A DNA stretch of 51,783 bases from an uncultured Bacilli bacterium (GCA_910589335.1 CAJUTW010000004.1:1-51783); one strand, 5' to 3'; counted from the stretch's first letter, positions 36,969-45,966 are shown. Numbers and translations are program-made. Notes: a model not told the origin generated them from the letters alone.

Positions 36969-37085
36969 GGCATGGGGTTCTTTTCCAATTTTAATTTTTG
37001 AAAGAAAAACTATTGACTTTTAATAGTTAGACTCCTTTACAAATTACTATTTATCGCTTTGTTTATACTAACTATTATACCATGG

Positions 37086-37110
37086 AAAAAGCTGATTTTC
37101 TATATCAGCT
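37086..37110 (-). terminator. Terminator after the YxeA-like gene
   Basis: AGCTGAT (37090-37096) and ATCAGCT (37104-37110) form a 7-bp stem followed on the minus strand by TTTT. Confidence 0.65.
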
Positions 37111-37465
37111 AATTTACTTTTGTATATTTATCTTGTACTTTGTCTGGAAGTTCATCATATTGCACTTCTTTCCAATTAGAAACTCCTCTAGTCATCATGT
37201 ATGTTAATTCTAAATAAGCATCTTCTCTTAATTCCCTACTTGTTTTAAATTTTATTTCTTTTTCTTTTCCATTTTTATCATAACAAGTTAATGTATATTC
37301 ATAATTCATACCATCAGATGAACTAATACTTTCTATCTTTGTATTATCAATTTGTGTATAATATGCAGAAGATTGATAAACCAAGAAGTAATATGCTCCA
37401 CAATATAAAGCTAAAAATACTATTGTACCTATAACTATTGGCAATTTTTCTTTTATAAATTCCAT
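37109..37465 (-). CDS. YxeA-family (DUF1093) anchored protein
   Basis: 118 residues. One N-terminal helix (residues 9-28) then a small outer OB-like domain: YYTQIDNTK, YEYTLTCYDKNGKEKEIKF and AYLELTYMMTRGVSNWKEVQ are the family's recurrent phrases. YxeA-like genes often neighbour Bce-type or related ABC transporters in Firmicutes, and one lies a few kilobases upstream here. Exact function unknown. Confidence 0.75.
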   Translation of the reverse strand: MEFIKEKLPIVIGTIVFLALYCGAYYFLVYQSSAYYTQIDNTKIESISSSDGMNYEYTLTCYDKNGKEKEIKFKTSRELREDAYLELTYMMTRGVSNWKEVQYDELPDKVQDKYTKVN

Positions 37466-37478
37466 TTTCTAATTTCTC

Positions 37479-37934
37479 CTATTTTATTTCTATATTTACT
37501 TTTCCAGAATAATTATCTCCATTTATAATTAGATAATTACTTCCATCTTTAACATTAAAATCAAATTCATAAGAACCATCCTCTATTGCTAAAGATTCTT
37601 CTTTTTCTTTTAATTTCATGTATATTTTTATATTTCCATCAGAATTTTCGACATTTAATTTAATATGAATATTATCATTATCTCTTTCAATAGTAGTTCC
37701 GCCAAATATTACTTCTTCTCCTTTAAACTTTTTATAAGTAACTTCGTATGTTCCTGTATAATGATCTTCTCCAAATTCACGATTTCCTTTTAATTTAGAT
37801 TGACTTGTCAAAACCATATCTCCTACTTTTTCATTAGCACTTTTATATATATTTAAAAATCCATCTTTAGTACATCCAGAACATAATATTAATGTAAAAC
37901 ATAAAGTTATTAACAATAATCCTATCTTTTTCAT
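37479..37934 (-). CDS. Lipoprotein of unknown function
   Basis: 151 residues. Signal peptide with lipobox LCSGC (Cys21). The mature part has long beta-strand-like stretches (TGTYEVTYKKFKGEEVIF, NIHIKLNVENSDGNIKIYMK) fitting a small beta-sandwich. AAAGGTGATG precedes the ATG. It lies 14 bases upstream of the YxeA-like gene, probably cotranscribed. Confidence 0.75.
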   Translation of the reverse strand: MKKIGLLLITLCFTLILCSGCTKDGFLNIYKSANEKVGDMVLTSQSKLKGNREFGEDHYTGTYEVTYKKFKGEEVIFGGTTIERDNDNIHIKLNVENSDGNIKIYMKLKEKEESLAIEDGSYEFDFNVKDGSNYLIINGDNYSGKVNIEIK

Positions 37935-37970
37935 GTATCATCACCTTTCTTTTAACAATTTGACTTTGTG

Positions 37971-38317
37971 TTAGATTTCGTTTCTAATAATTTTTAGTAA
38001 TTCAAAATTACCTTTATCTAAAAATATGGCATTTAATCTTTCAACTTGTTCCTTCAATTCAGAACTATCACTTCCTGTTAGCATAATGAACTTAGTATTT
38101 ATATTATTTTCTCTTATTTAAGTATAGATAATCCATTACTATTTCCCATATCATAATCAGAGATAATTAAATCAAATTTTATTTTTTTAATATTTTCTAA
38201 TGCTTCTTCTCCACAAGAAGTTGTTATAATCTTTAGTGTATCTTTTTTTAGTGCTTGACTTAACAATTCAAGAAATGTTTTATTACCATCAGCTAATAAT
38301 ATAGTTTTTACTTTTAA
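37971..38317 (-). pseudogene. Single-domain response regulator receiver, frameshifted
   Basis: Reading the minus strand from 38317 gives KVKTILLADGNKTFLELLSQ, then IISDYDMGNSNGLSILK with the phospho-acceptor Asp, then a stop. Adding one A to the run AAATAAG restores IRENNINTKFIMLTGSDSSE and a normal receiver end at 37971. No start codon is in frame, so a second lesion near the 5' end is likely. The fragment overlaps the stop of the VanZ-like gene. This fills the otherwise gene-free 37935-38313. Confidence 0.75.
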
Positions 38318-39411
38318 TCATCCTCTTGTCTTATCGTGCTAATATATTTTACTTTAAAGAAATTATCATAATAGATTTTTTTATTTTTCACGAGTGCCAA
38401 GGCATTTATTAAGTAAAACAATAATATACTAATCATAGTCAAAATATATAGCCAAGATGCCTCTAAAAATTCTAAATTTAATCTCTCTGTTATAAATAAT
38501 GCAAATGCTATTGTAATAAATAAACTTCCAAAATAATAAACATAAAGAAATACGATACGCAAAGATATTTTTATTAATCTATACTTGTGAAATTCTAATC
38601 TTACATTCAAAAATCTTCCACCTAATGTTTCACCATTTTTAAAATATGGATAAATAATATAATAAGCAATAAATGTTATTAACAATAAATATCTAATATG
38701 TAAAAAGATACTTATAAGTAAAGTAATAAACATATACAAGAAACAATCTAGTCCAAATACTGTAATTCTTCTAAATCCTGAAACAAATTCTCCAGCACTA
38801 ATAGATTTTCTATCTATTTCATCTCTTGTTGGAAGAAAGTTATCTATAAATCCCATTATGAAATACCCTATCATTCCACCTAATGTATTCATAATTAAAT
38901 CATCTACATCAAATACTCTATATTGATATGGGTAGAAATGGTATAAGCCTGTAAGCTGTGTAATCTCAAAAAATAAACTTAAACATAGACATAATATGAC
39001 TGTTTTTTTAAAACTACATTTATAGTAATACCTTAAATACATTCCAAACGGAATTGTCATAAAAATATTAAAGATAACAGTATAAAAACAAGGCTCTGTA
39101 AGTGCTTTTAGATATGTACTAGGATTTGTTAATACAAATGATGATTCTTTTATAAAATCATTTACAAATCCAAATGGAATTAATTTTATCATATTTGGTT
39201 TATAAACAACTTCATTTCTTTCTGGAAGTGGTAGTATAACTAAAAAGAATATTGTTATCATATAAAGAATGAATGAATAGACAATTAACACTCTAAACGG
39301 ATTAATTGAACCATATTTATGATATTGGTGTAAGATAAATGGAATCGAAAATAACAACGCAATGAAAGGAAATACTAATATTGCAGTTTTTATAGATATT
39401 ATATAATTCAT
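38314..39411 (-). CDS. VanZ-like / RDD membrane protein
   Basis: 365 residues with about nine hydrophobic segments. The first 190 residues carry the VanZ pattern: MIKLIPFGFVNDF, LFFEITQLTGLYHFYPYQYR and FDVDDLIMNTLGGMIGYF. Residues about 210-350 match an RDD domain, with FRRITVFGLDCFLYM and NGETLGGRFLNVRL. VanZ relatives lower glycopeptide susceptibility in enterococci, but most homologues have no tested role. The ATG has no clear ribosome site, which is odd among these genes. It follows the Bce-like locus on the same strand and may belong to it. Confidence 0.8.
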   Translation of the reverse strand: MNYIISIKTAILVFPFIALLFSIPFILHQYHKYGSINPFRVLIVYSFILYMITIFFLVILPLPERNEVVYKPNMIKLIPFGFVNDFIKESSFVLTNPSTYLKALTEPCFYTVIFNIFMTIPFGMYLRYYYKCSFKKTVILCLCLSLFFEITQLTGLYHFYPYQYRVFDVDDLIMNTLGGMIGYFIMGFIDNFLPTRDEIDRKSISAGEFVSGFRRITVFGLDCFLYMFITLLISIFLHIRYLLLITFIAYYIIYPYFKNGETLGGRFLNVRLEFHKYRLIKISLRIVFLYVYYFGSLFITIAFALFITERLNLEFLEASWLYILTMISILLFYLINALALVKNKKIYYDNFFKVKYISTIRQEDD

Positions 39412-39421
39412 AAAACAAATT

Positions 39422-39449
39422 AAGGATTAGCAGTTTATTACTAATCCTT
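39422..39449 (-). terminator. Hairpin at the end of the Bce-like transporter transcript
   Basis: AAGGATTAG and CTAATCCTT form a 9-bp stem that includes the stop codon of the 43-residue protein. The tail is AATTTGTTTT, so termination may be partial. Confidence 0.55.
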
Positions 39450-39572
39450 ATTCCTTTTTAAAACTGCTATGATAATAATAACTATGACTACTATACCAAT
39501 AGGAATTAAGATTGGTAACCATGTATCTTCTACACTCTGCCAAACAGCATTCCAGTTATATGCTAGTAACAT
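39441..39572 (-). CDS. 43-residue single-pass membrane protein coupled to the Bce-like permease
   Basis: Encodes MLLAYNWNAVWQSVEDTWLP, then one helix rich in Ile and Val, and a basic end LKRNKD. AAGGAGAG lies eight bases before the ATG, and the ATG begins one base after the permease stop, so translation is coupled. The N-terminal half is amphipathic with three Trp residues. No family is recognised. Position and coupling suggest a small subunit or modulator of the transporter. Confidence 0.7.
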   Translation of the reverse strand: MLLAYNWNAVWQSVEDTWLPILIPIGIVVIVIIIIAVLKRNKD

Positions 39573-39573
39573 A

Positions 39574-41649
39574 TTAATATCTCTCCTTTATGATATTTTT
39601 ACTACAATAATAAGTGATTAAGAAATATCCACCATATATAATTACCATAAAGATTGTAGTCATTATAATAGATGGTAATAATTGATCGTTACCAAATACT
39701 TCTAAAATTTTCATAGCAAACATTATTCCAAAGACAGAGTGAATTAAAGCAAGTATTAAAGGAAGCATAAAGAAGATTGCAATTTGTCTAAATAATGCCT
39801 TATTAATCATCTTTTCATCTGTACCAATTTTTCTTAACATTCTAAATCTTTGTTTATTATCACTACTTTCGGAAAGTTCTTTTAATCCAAGAACTGCTGC
39901 ACTACTAATTAAGAAAATTACTCCTAAATATAATCCAATAAATGTTACCATAGCTGATAGCCCAGTTGTTGCCTCTTTAATAGATAATCTGGTAGAACCA
40001 CTAGGAAGCAAATAATCATTTGCCTTTGGATTTTTGTCTAGTGCATTAATATTATTTTCTATTTCTTCTATCTCATTTTTATCTGATGTATTATAATTAC
40101 CAATAAGATGATTTTGAACTAAATAATCTTCATTTATAACATTATCGGAAACTAATATAATTCCTGTATTGATGTGATTACTAGACATTTCTAAGAAACC
40201 ATCTTGGCAAGAATTATATTTTGGTTTTAAAGTATGTCCGAACAAATTAATAGCTTCCCCATTTTCTAAAGCCATATTTCTAATTTCAACCATTGACTTA
40301 AAATCTGCAACAATCATATATTCATCATCTTTAAGAGAATATTCTTCATTTCCATATAATCTTGCTACTTTATTATAATCACTTATTTTTATAATTGATT
40401 CTTTTGTATCATATTGTAAAAAAGGAAAACTTGTTCTTACTGAATCTAGTTTTGATCCTAAAGTATGATTCATTGTTAAATCTGGTGTTGCATAAGTATT
40501 AATTTCAACATATTCTTTTACATCCCTAGTAATATCATAATTGAATATATTAAACATTTCTAATACAGTATAATGAGAATTTTTAATTTTATTATCATTA
40601 TAACCATAAGCTCTAAAACTATCATAGTATTTATCCATGTTCATATTAGTTGTAAACATGAAGTCAGCAGGTGCTAATTCTTTTATATTGGCGTTCATTG
40701 AGTTCTTCATAGTTAGACAAGCAGATAATAAGCATATTGTAATGAATAACATTAAACAAATTATTGTTGTTGAAAATACTGTTGTATTTATCTTGCTACT
40801 AAATTGTCTTAATGTAAAACTATTTAATCCTTTATAATAAAAATTTTTCATACTTCTAGCAATTCTTAAAAGAAGTCCTGATAAAGACCAGAATATAAAG
40901 AATGTTGATACACAACCCATTACTATTGGAACTAATATATCTTCAGCTTCTTGCAAAGTTAGAAATTCAACTGTTACTAGATGATATGCCTTACCTAAAA
41001 CTAAACATGAAATAATGAAAATAATTATACATAAAATTGGATTTTTTAGTTTAATTTTCTCACTTGTTTTAGCACCATTTAATAAATCTATTAACTTACA
41101 TTTACTTACACTATAAGTGTTAAATATCATTACAAATAAATACATTATTCCAAAGTAAATTATTGTTTTAATACAAGAACTACTAGAAAATACAAATGCA
41201 AATTTTGTTAAATCTGCTTCAAACATATTGGCAACTACTAAACTCATTAATTGTGATAGAATAATACCTATTCCAAGACCGACTACTAATGAAATAATGC
41301 CAATAAATAATGTTTCAAAGAATAATATTAAAGATATTTTCCTTTTGCTCATACCAAGAGTTAAGTAAACACCAAATTCTTTATTTCTCCTCTTCATTAA
41401 AAATCTTGAAGCATATATAATCAAAAATCCTAAAATAAATGATACAAACACGCTAACTCCTGATAACATTGTCATCATAAGTTCAATTAATTCTTCTGTG
41501 GATGATGAAACATCCATCATTACTGTTTGCGATTCAAGTGCATTAAACACATAAAATATTGCTACACCAAGAATAAGTGTAAAAAAGTAGATGGCATAGT
41601 CTTTAATACTTTTCTTGATGTTTTTTAGCGATAACTTACAAAGCATCAT
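39574..41649 (-). CDS. Bce-type ABC transporter permease (FtsX/MacB-like)
   Basis: 691 residues with ten expected helices: four near residues 17-300 in pairs, a large outer domain of about 230 residues between helices VII and VIII (about 310-555), and the last three near 565-685. FtsX-like blocks lie near residues 55-170 and 560-680. The N-terminus LSLKNIKKSIKDYAIYFFTL is typical of BceB-type permeases, which detect antimicrobial peptides that bind lipid II-cycle intermediates and free the target. It overlaps the ATPase gene by 14 bases. GGAG lies six bases before the ATG. Confidence 0.92.
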   Translation of the reverse strand: MMLCKLSLKNIKKSIKDYAIYFFTLILGVAIFYVFNALESQTVMMDVSSSTEELIELMMTMLSGVSVFVSFILGFLIIYASRFLMKRRNKEFGVYLTLGMSKRKISLILFFETLFIGIISLVVGLGIGIILSQLMSLVVANMFEADLTKFAFVFSSSSCIKTIIYFGIMYLFVMIFNTYSVSKCKLIDLLNGAKTSEKIKLKNPILCIIIFIISCLVLGKAYHLVTVEFLTLQEAEDILVPIVMGCVSTFFIFWSLSGLLLRIARSMKNFYYKGLNSFTLRQFSSKINTTVFSTTIICLMLFITICLLSACLTMKNSMNANIKELAPADFMFTTNMNMDKYYDSFRAYGYNDNKIKNSHYTVLEMFNIFNYDITRDVKEYVEINTYATPDLTMNHTLGSKLDSVRTSFPFLQYDTKESIIKISDYNKVARLYGNEEYSLKDDEYMIVADFKSMVEIRNMALENGEAINLFGHTLKPKYNSCQDGFLEMSSNHINTGIILVSDNVINEDYLVQNHLIGNYNTSDKNEIEEIENNINALDKNPKANDYLLPSGSTRLSIKEATTGLSAMVTFIGLYLGVIFLISSAAVLGLKELSESSDNKQRFRMLRKIGTDEKMINKALFRQIAIFFMLPLILALIHSVFGIMFAMKILEVFGNDQLLPSIIMTTIFMVIIYGGYFLITYYCSKNIIKERY

Positions 41650-42400
41650 TCAAATCTCCACCAAGTAAAGTAACAACATCAATAATCTTATCAAAAAATT
41701 CTTTACGAGAATCATTACCCTTATGAATCTCTTTAAAAATCTTACCATCTTTGATAAAAATAACACGCCTTGCATAAGAAGCTGTAAAAGCATCATGTGT
41801 TACCATTAAAATGGTAGCTCCAAGTTCATCTAAATAATTAAACTTTTCAAGTAACATTTTTGCAGATTTAGAATCTAATGCTCCAGTTGGTTCATCAGCA
41901 AGTATTAGTTTTGGATCTGTAACAATAGCTCTAGCAGAAGCTACTCTTTGTTTTTGTCCTCCACTCATTTGATATGGATACTTTTTTAAAACTTCCTTAA
42001 TATCTAGTTCTTCAGCAACTTTCTTTATCTTTCGATCAATCTCTGTTGCTGAAACATTTTGAATAGATAAAGCTAGTGCTATATTTTCATAAGCTGTTAA
42101 AGTATCTAACAAATTAAAGTCTTGAAAGATAAAGCCTAACTCTTCTCTTCTAAATTTATTTAATTGATTTCCTTTTAGTTTAGTAATGTCTTCTCCACCG
42201 ACATAAATATGTCCTGAAGTTACTTTATCAATAGTTGAAATAACATTTAAAAGAGTTGTTTTTCCACTGCCTGATGCTCCCATGATAGCAACAAATTCGC
42301 CTTTTTCAACTTTAAATGATAAATTATCAATTGCCTTTGTTAAAGATGAACGACTACCATAATATTTTTCAATCTTGTCAACTTTTAAAATATTTTCCAT
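41636..42400 (-). CDS. Bce-type ABC transporter ATP-binding protein
   Basis: 254 residues. Walker A GASGSGKTT, signature MSGGQKQR, Walker B LILADEPTGALD and switch His in VTHD are all intact. The order LKVDKIEKYYG then LSFKVEKGEFVAIMG is that of MacB/BceA-like ATPases. It powers the permease that overlaps its 3' end. AAGGAG lies seven bases before the ATG. An operator-like sequence shared with the regulator promoter is 73 bases upstream, so the transporter has its own regulated promoter. Confidence 0.95.
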   Translation of the reverse strand: MENILKVDKIEKYYGSRSSLTKAIDNLSFKVEKGEFVAIMGASGSGKTTLLNVISTIDKVTSGHIYVGGEDITKLKGNQLNKFRREELGFIFQDFNLLDTLTAYENIALALSIQNVSATEIDRKIKKVAEELDIKEVLKKYPYQMSGGQKQRVASARAIVTDPKLILADEPTGALDSKSAKMLLEKFNYLDELGATILMVTHDAFTASYARRVIFIKDGKIFKEIHKGNDSRKEFFDKIIDVVTLLGGDLNDAL

Positions 42401-42472
42401 ATAATTTCTCCTTCCATTAACAATAATAAATTAAAAATATTATTTTGTCGTTCGTTTAATATTACAGAACCA

Positions 42473-42491
42473 TTACTTTTTTGTAACATTA
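42473..42491 (-). promoter_or_regulatory. BceR-type operator upstream of the transporter genes
   Basis: TTAC-TTTTTT-GTAACATTA on the plus strand; it shares TTAC-N6-GTAACATTA, including the flanking bases, with 44222-44240. Known BceR-like sites have the form TNACA-N4-TGTAA. It abuts the kinase stop codon. Confidence 0.6.
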
Positions 42492-43508
42492 CTTTAAAAC
42501 TTCGTAATATTTATCTTTTGCAAATGATATATATACTCGTGTATATTTATTTAAAGCAGACTCAATTTCAATTTTATGCCCTAGTTTATCACACATATTT
42601 TTAGCAAGAAAGAGTCCCATACCGGTTGATTTACCTTTTGTTCTTCCATTTTCTCCTGTGAATGTTTTATTAAATACTTGTTTTAAATCTGATTCTTTTA
42701 TTCCTATTCCATTATCTTCCACTATAAGTGTGGTTTTATTTTTTTCATCTCTTACTGATATTTTAATATAAGAACCTGCAATATCTCTTTTGTACTTAAT
42801 ACAATTATTAATAATTTGTCCTAATATGAATTCTAACCATTTAGAATCTGTTAAAACTTTTACATTAACATTACGAGCATTATAATCAATTTTATTTTCA
42901 AGTAGATCATCCATATTCTTTAAGCCTACATTTTTAATTACCTTTGATAAATCTGTTTCTTTGATTAAATAGTCTTTTTCAGCATTTTCACTTCTCACAT
43001 AATATAATACTTGATCTACATAGTCTTCTAATCGTTTTAATTGTGTTTGTACTTTTTTATCAAACTTATCTTTATGATTGTTAATTATAAGTATTAAAGT
43101 TGCTAGTGGTATCTTCACTTCATGAATCCACATTTCTATATAATTTTTAAAGTCATGCCATTGCTCTGTTATCTTATTTACATTTTCGCTCATTGATTTA
43201 TTAATTTCATAAAGTGCTTGGTATAATAATTCTCCATCATAAAACTCTGGTTTAACAAGAGTTTCTAATACTAAATAGCTTTTATCTAATACTTCAATAT
43301 TAGAAAGTAAGTCTGTATAAAATTTTTTCTTTCTTAAATAATCAATTAAGAAAAGAGAGATAAATAAAGTTCCCAGTACAAATAAAGATGCCATTATTAC
43401 TCCATTATCTACTTTAAAAGCAAAGAATATAAGTAGCAAAATACCAAAAGCAATTAAAGATAAAACAATAGCATATAATTTATCTCTTAAATATTTTGAA
43501 AACCTCAT
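42489..43508 (-). CDS. BceS-like intramembrane-sensing histidine kinase
   Basis: 339 residues. Two adjacent helices near residues 13-32 and 38-55 with almost no outer loop, as in kinases that get their signal from a Bce-type transporter. The phospho-acceptor His is in WIHEVKIPLATL near 129, the N box in IINNCIKYK near 236, and DNGIGI and GMGLFLAKNMC form the ATP lid. ATGA overlap with the regulator gene shows coupling. It should phosphorylate the regulator encoded just upstream. Confidence 0.93.
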   Translation of the reverse strand: MRFSKYLRDKLYAIVLSLIAFGILLLIFFAFKVDNGVIMASLFVLGTLFISLFLIDYLRKKKFYTDLLSNIEVLDKSYLVLETLVKPEFYDGELLYQALYEINKSMSENVNKITEQWHDFKNYIEMWIHEVKIPLATLILIINNHKDKFDKKVQTQLKRLEDYVDQVLYYVRSENAEKDYLIKETDLSKVIKNVGLKNMDDLLENKIDYNARNVNVKVLTDSKWLEFILGQIINNCIKYKRDIAGSYIKISVRDEKNKTTLIVEDNGIGIKESDLKQVFNKTFTGENGRTKGKSTGMGLFLAKNMCDKLGHKIEIESALNKYTRVYISFAKDKYYEVLK

Positions 43509-44167
43509 GATAAAATATACCCCATTCCTTTTCTAGTATCTATTGCATCTTCATATCCAATATTCTTTAACTTTGCTCTTAATCTGCTAATATTAACAGT
43601 TAAAGCATTATCATTGATAAACTCTTCGTTATTCCATAAATCAGTCATTAATTCATCACGAGTTACAATTTTATTTTGATGATTTAATAAATAACTAAAT
43701 ATTATCATTTCGTTCTTTGTTAAAATAATTTCCATATCATCTCTTTTTATAATACCTTTACCTATATTAATACTTAAATCCTTATATGCAAGAATATTTG
43801 ATTCATTATTAACTCTTTTTAAAACTGCACCAATTCTTAAAAGAAGAATATTTGGATTATATGGTTTTGTTATATAGTCATCTGCTCCATAAGAAATAGA
43901 TAGAGCTTCATCTGTTTCTGAATTATTACTTGTTACCATTATTACAGGAATATTTGAAGACTTTCGTAAATCTTGTAACAATATTTCTCCATTTATATAT
44001 GGTATATTTATATCAAGTAGTATTAAATTTGGAGAAGAACTTAAAATTTCATTTAAAGCATTTTTAAAATCTTTTAATATAATAGCTTTATAATTGTTAT
44101 TTTCTAAAAGTTCTGACAGTTCATTACATATTGCATCTTCATCTTCAACAATCATGATTTTCTTCAT
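43505..44167 (-). CDS. BceR-like OmpR/PhoB-family response regulator
   Basis: 220 residues from ATG 44167, which follows GGTGG at five bases; the earlier in-frame start lies upstream of this site. Receiver domain with acidic pair VEDED, phospho-acceptor Asp in LLDINIP near 52 and Lys in ITKPYNP near 101; a winged-helix Trans_reg_C domain fills residues 125-220 (LTKNEMIIFSYLL, RDELMTDLW, VNISRLRAKL). It probably binds the two TTAC-N6-GTAACATTA sites in this locus, so it would activate its own gene and the transporter. Confidence 0.95.
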   Translation of the reverse strand: MKKIMIVEDEDAICNELSELLENNNYKAIILKDFKNALNEILSSSPNLILLDINIPYINGEILLQDLRKSSNIPVIMVTSNNSETDEALSISYGADDYITKPYNPNILLLRIGAVLKRVNNESNILAYKDLSINIGKGIIKRDDMEIILTKNEMIIFSYLLNHQNKIVTRDELMTDLWNNEEFINDNALTVNISRLRAKLKNIGYEDAIDTRKGMGYILS

Positions 44168-44192
44168 ATATTCCACCACATTTCTATATATT

Positions 44193-44240
44193 ATTATACC
44201 ACGAATATGATATATCTTCCCTTACAGTTTTGTAACATTA
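44193..44240 (-). promoter_or_regulatory. Promoter and BceR-type operator of the two-component genes
   Basis: The -10 TATAAT is at 44193-44198 on the minus strand, with no consensus -35. The operator TTAC-AGTTTT-GTAACATTA (plus strand) at 44222-44240 sits about 23 bases upstream of the -10, the position expected for an activator site. Confidence 0.6.
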
Positions 44241-44350
44241 AAAAACAAATCAAATTTAATGATCTGCTCTACAAACTTGCTAATATAAATCAAGTACTTT
44301 TTATGAATTTTTATAACTTTTTTTAATTATAAATTTAGACATGCTAACGC

Positions 44351-44374
44351 AGACCTATTGCTAGGTCTTTTTTT
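44351..44374 (+). terminator. Hairpin with T-run facing right
   Basis: AGACCT / AGGTCT with a 6-base loop followed by seven T on the plus strand. It lies between the Bce-like promoter region and the 3' end of the truncated IS110 gene; it may belong to the old element end. Confidence 0.6.
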
Positions 44375-44393
44375 AACAATTATATCTTAAGAC

Positions 44394-45089
44394 CTACCAA
44401 GTACCTAATTCAATATATTTCTTCTTTAGTATACCATAATATTGCCTTAAAAACTTATTTAATCCTGCTATTTTGGCTGATTTCTTACATTTGCCTTCTG
44501 CTTCCTTTTTAACTATATAATTATAAACTTCACAATCAACTCTACAAAATGATTTTATAGATTGCATAACTTCAAATTCTGTTTTTCTCAAATACTTATT
44601 ACCTCGTTTAGAAATATGTCTATTTGGTGCTTCATACTTTCCAGATTGATATGGTGGAGAATCTATTCCTGCATAAGCAATTAGACTACCAGCATTTTTA
44701 AATCTTCTTATATCTCCAATCTCTGCAATCAATAATGGTGCTAATCTATCTCCAACACCTTTCATATTTCTTACTTCTTTGTATTCATCCATGCTCTTGG
44801 CAATTTCGTTCATCTTTGCTATAATTTCATTAGTTGTTTCAATCAGATTGATTAAAGCAACCACACGCTTATTTAATATAAGTTGTGTGCTTGAATTTGA
44901 TGGACAAGATGGAACTGATTTTTTAGCTAGTTCGTAAACTTTTATAGCTAAATTTCTACCAGCTCTTTTTTGTCCTATTTTTTGTGCAATCTTTTCAACA
45001 TCATTTAAAAATGTTTCTAATTTCTTTTTTCTAATAATTTCTGGATCACTAAATTTTTCAAATATCTTTAATCCTACTATGAAAAATTG
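44394..45089 (-). pseudogene. IS110-family transposase, N-terminally truncated
   Basis: About 230 residues remain from a protein normally near 400. The C-terminal Transposase_20 domain is readable: NMKGVGDRLAPLLIAEIGD, LIAYAGIDSPPYQSGKYEAP and HISKRGNKYLRK. The catalytic DEDD N-terminal domain is missing, and the upstream 90 bp shows no matching coding. It differs clearly from the intact IS110 element at 35.7 kb. Inactive remnant. Confidence 0.8.
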
Positions 45090-45177
45090 AAAGAAAAACA
45101 AAAAGGTAGTTTTTAATGATTTATATCTAAAAAGAATAACTAATAAATATCAGTTCTATATATAATATACAACACTT

Positions 45178-45582
45178 TTAAAAATTATTAAATACTTCTA
45201 TAAGAAATGGCGAAATCTTTTCGTTTTTTAAATCTTCTAAGGATTTAATAAATCTATATTCAGAATGCTCTTCTTCTTGCAAAATTATATCATCAATTCT
45301 TGATTTCAATTCACATAAATATACTAATCTAATAAAAATAAGATTTTTAGATTTATCTAAATTACTATCTTCATGTATGACACTTGTTGGAATAATATCT
45401 AAACCAACTTCCTCTTTAGTTTCTCTAATTACAGCTTCTCGAGGTAGTTCACCATATTCTGCTAATCCTCCAGGTATATCCCAATATTCTGGAAATGTTG
45501 TTTCCAGTTTTGACCTTTTCGTAACTAAATATCCATCTTTTGTCTTTATCAAAGTATGAACAATTATTTTATTTCCATTCAT
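45178..45582 (-). CDS. NUDIX hydrolase
   Basis: 134 residues from ATG 45582 (GGAGTG eight bases upstream). The NUDIX box GGLAEYGELPREAVIRETKE continues EVGLD, with all catalytic Glu present. NUDIX enzymes hydrolyse nucleoside diphosphates linked to another group; the start NKIIVHTLIKTKDGYLV resembles MutT-like members. Substrate unknown. It lies between the IS110 remnant and a long inverted repeat. Confidence 0.88.
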   Translation of the reverse strand: MNGNKIIVHTLIKTKDGYLVTKRSKLETTFPEYWDIPGGLAEYGELPREAVIRETKEEVGLDIIPTSVIHEDSNLDKSKNLIFIRLVYLCELKSRIDDIILQEEEHSEYRFIKSLEDLKNEKISPFLIEVFNNF

Positions 45583-45618
45583 TATAATCACACTCCTACG
45601 ATCTATTTTATCATATAT

Positions 45619-45672
45619 ATGTCAAATTTTCTTGAAAATGATTTTACTGACATTTTCAAGAAAATTTGACAT
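45619..45672. repeat. 22-bp perfect inverted repeat with 10-base loop
   Basis: The arms at 45619-45640 and 45651-45672 (ATGTCAAATTTTCTTG... and its complement) match at every position. No T-run follows on either strand. It lies between two genes of the same strand. Confidence 0.85.
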
Positions 45673-45693
45673 TTCTTATTTAGGGAATAGTAT

Positions 45694-45966
45694 TTAGATA
45701 CTTTTTAAATAATTTTCAAATTCTGATATCTTAATTTTATTACTCAAGTTTTCTATATAGATATTTGTTTCATAATTAAATGCTAAAAATGTAATACCTT
45801 TAATAATTATTCTATGTGGTTCTACATAAGATAGGTTTGTTCTTTCTATTGTTCTAATTGAACCTTTTTGTATTTCACATTTAGTATTGCAAAAATTACA
45901 TACAAATTCCAGTTTCTTTTTTAATGCTTCTTCAATATCAATTTCTTGTTTAATAATATTTACCAT
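45694..45966 (-). CDS. Small protein with a Cys cluster
   Basis: 90 residues from ATG 45966, which follows AAGGAAGG at nine bases; the ATG at 46008 has no such site. EFVCNFCNTKCEIQ has C-x2-C-x3-C spacing and could bind zinc or iron-sulfur with another ligand; only three Cys are visible. The rest is beta-rich. No family recognised. It lies between the 22-bp inverted repeat and the NUDIX cassette. Confidence 0.6.
   Translation of the reverse strand: MVNIIKQEIDIEEALKKKLEFVCNFCNTKCEIQKGSIRTIERTNLSYVEPHRIIIKGITFLAFNYETNIYIENLSNKIKISEFENYLKSI

Larger units (their letters stand above)
35611..37039 (+). mobile_element. IS110-family element (outer ends not fixed)
   Basis: One intact transposase with non-coding DNA on both sides. 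TAAAGGAGTCT at 35611-35621 is the exact complement of 37029-37039, giving subterminal inverted repeats like those of the IS1111 subgroup. No target duplication is seen, as expected for this family. The true ends lie a few to some tens of bases outside the given coordinates. It does not break a recognisable gene. Confidence 0.6.
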
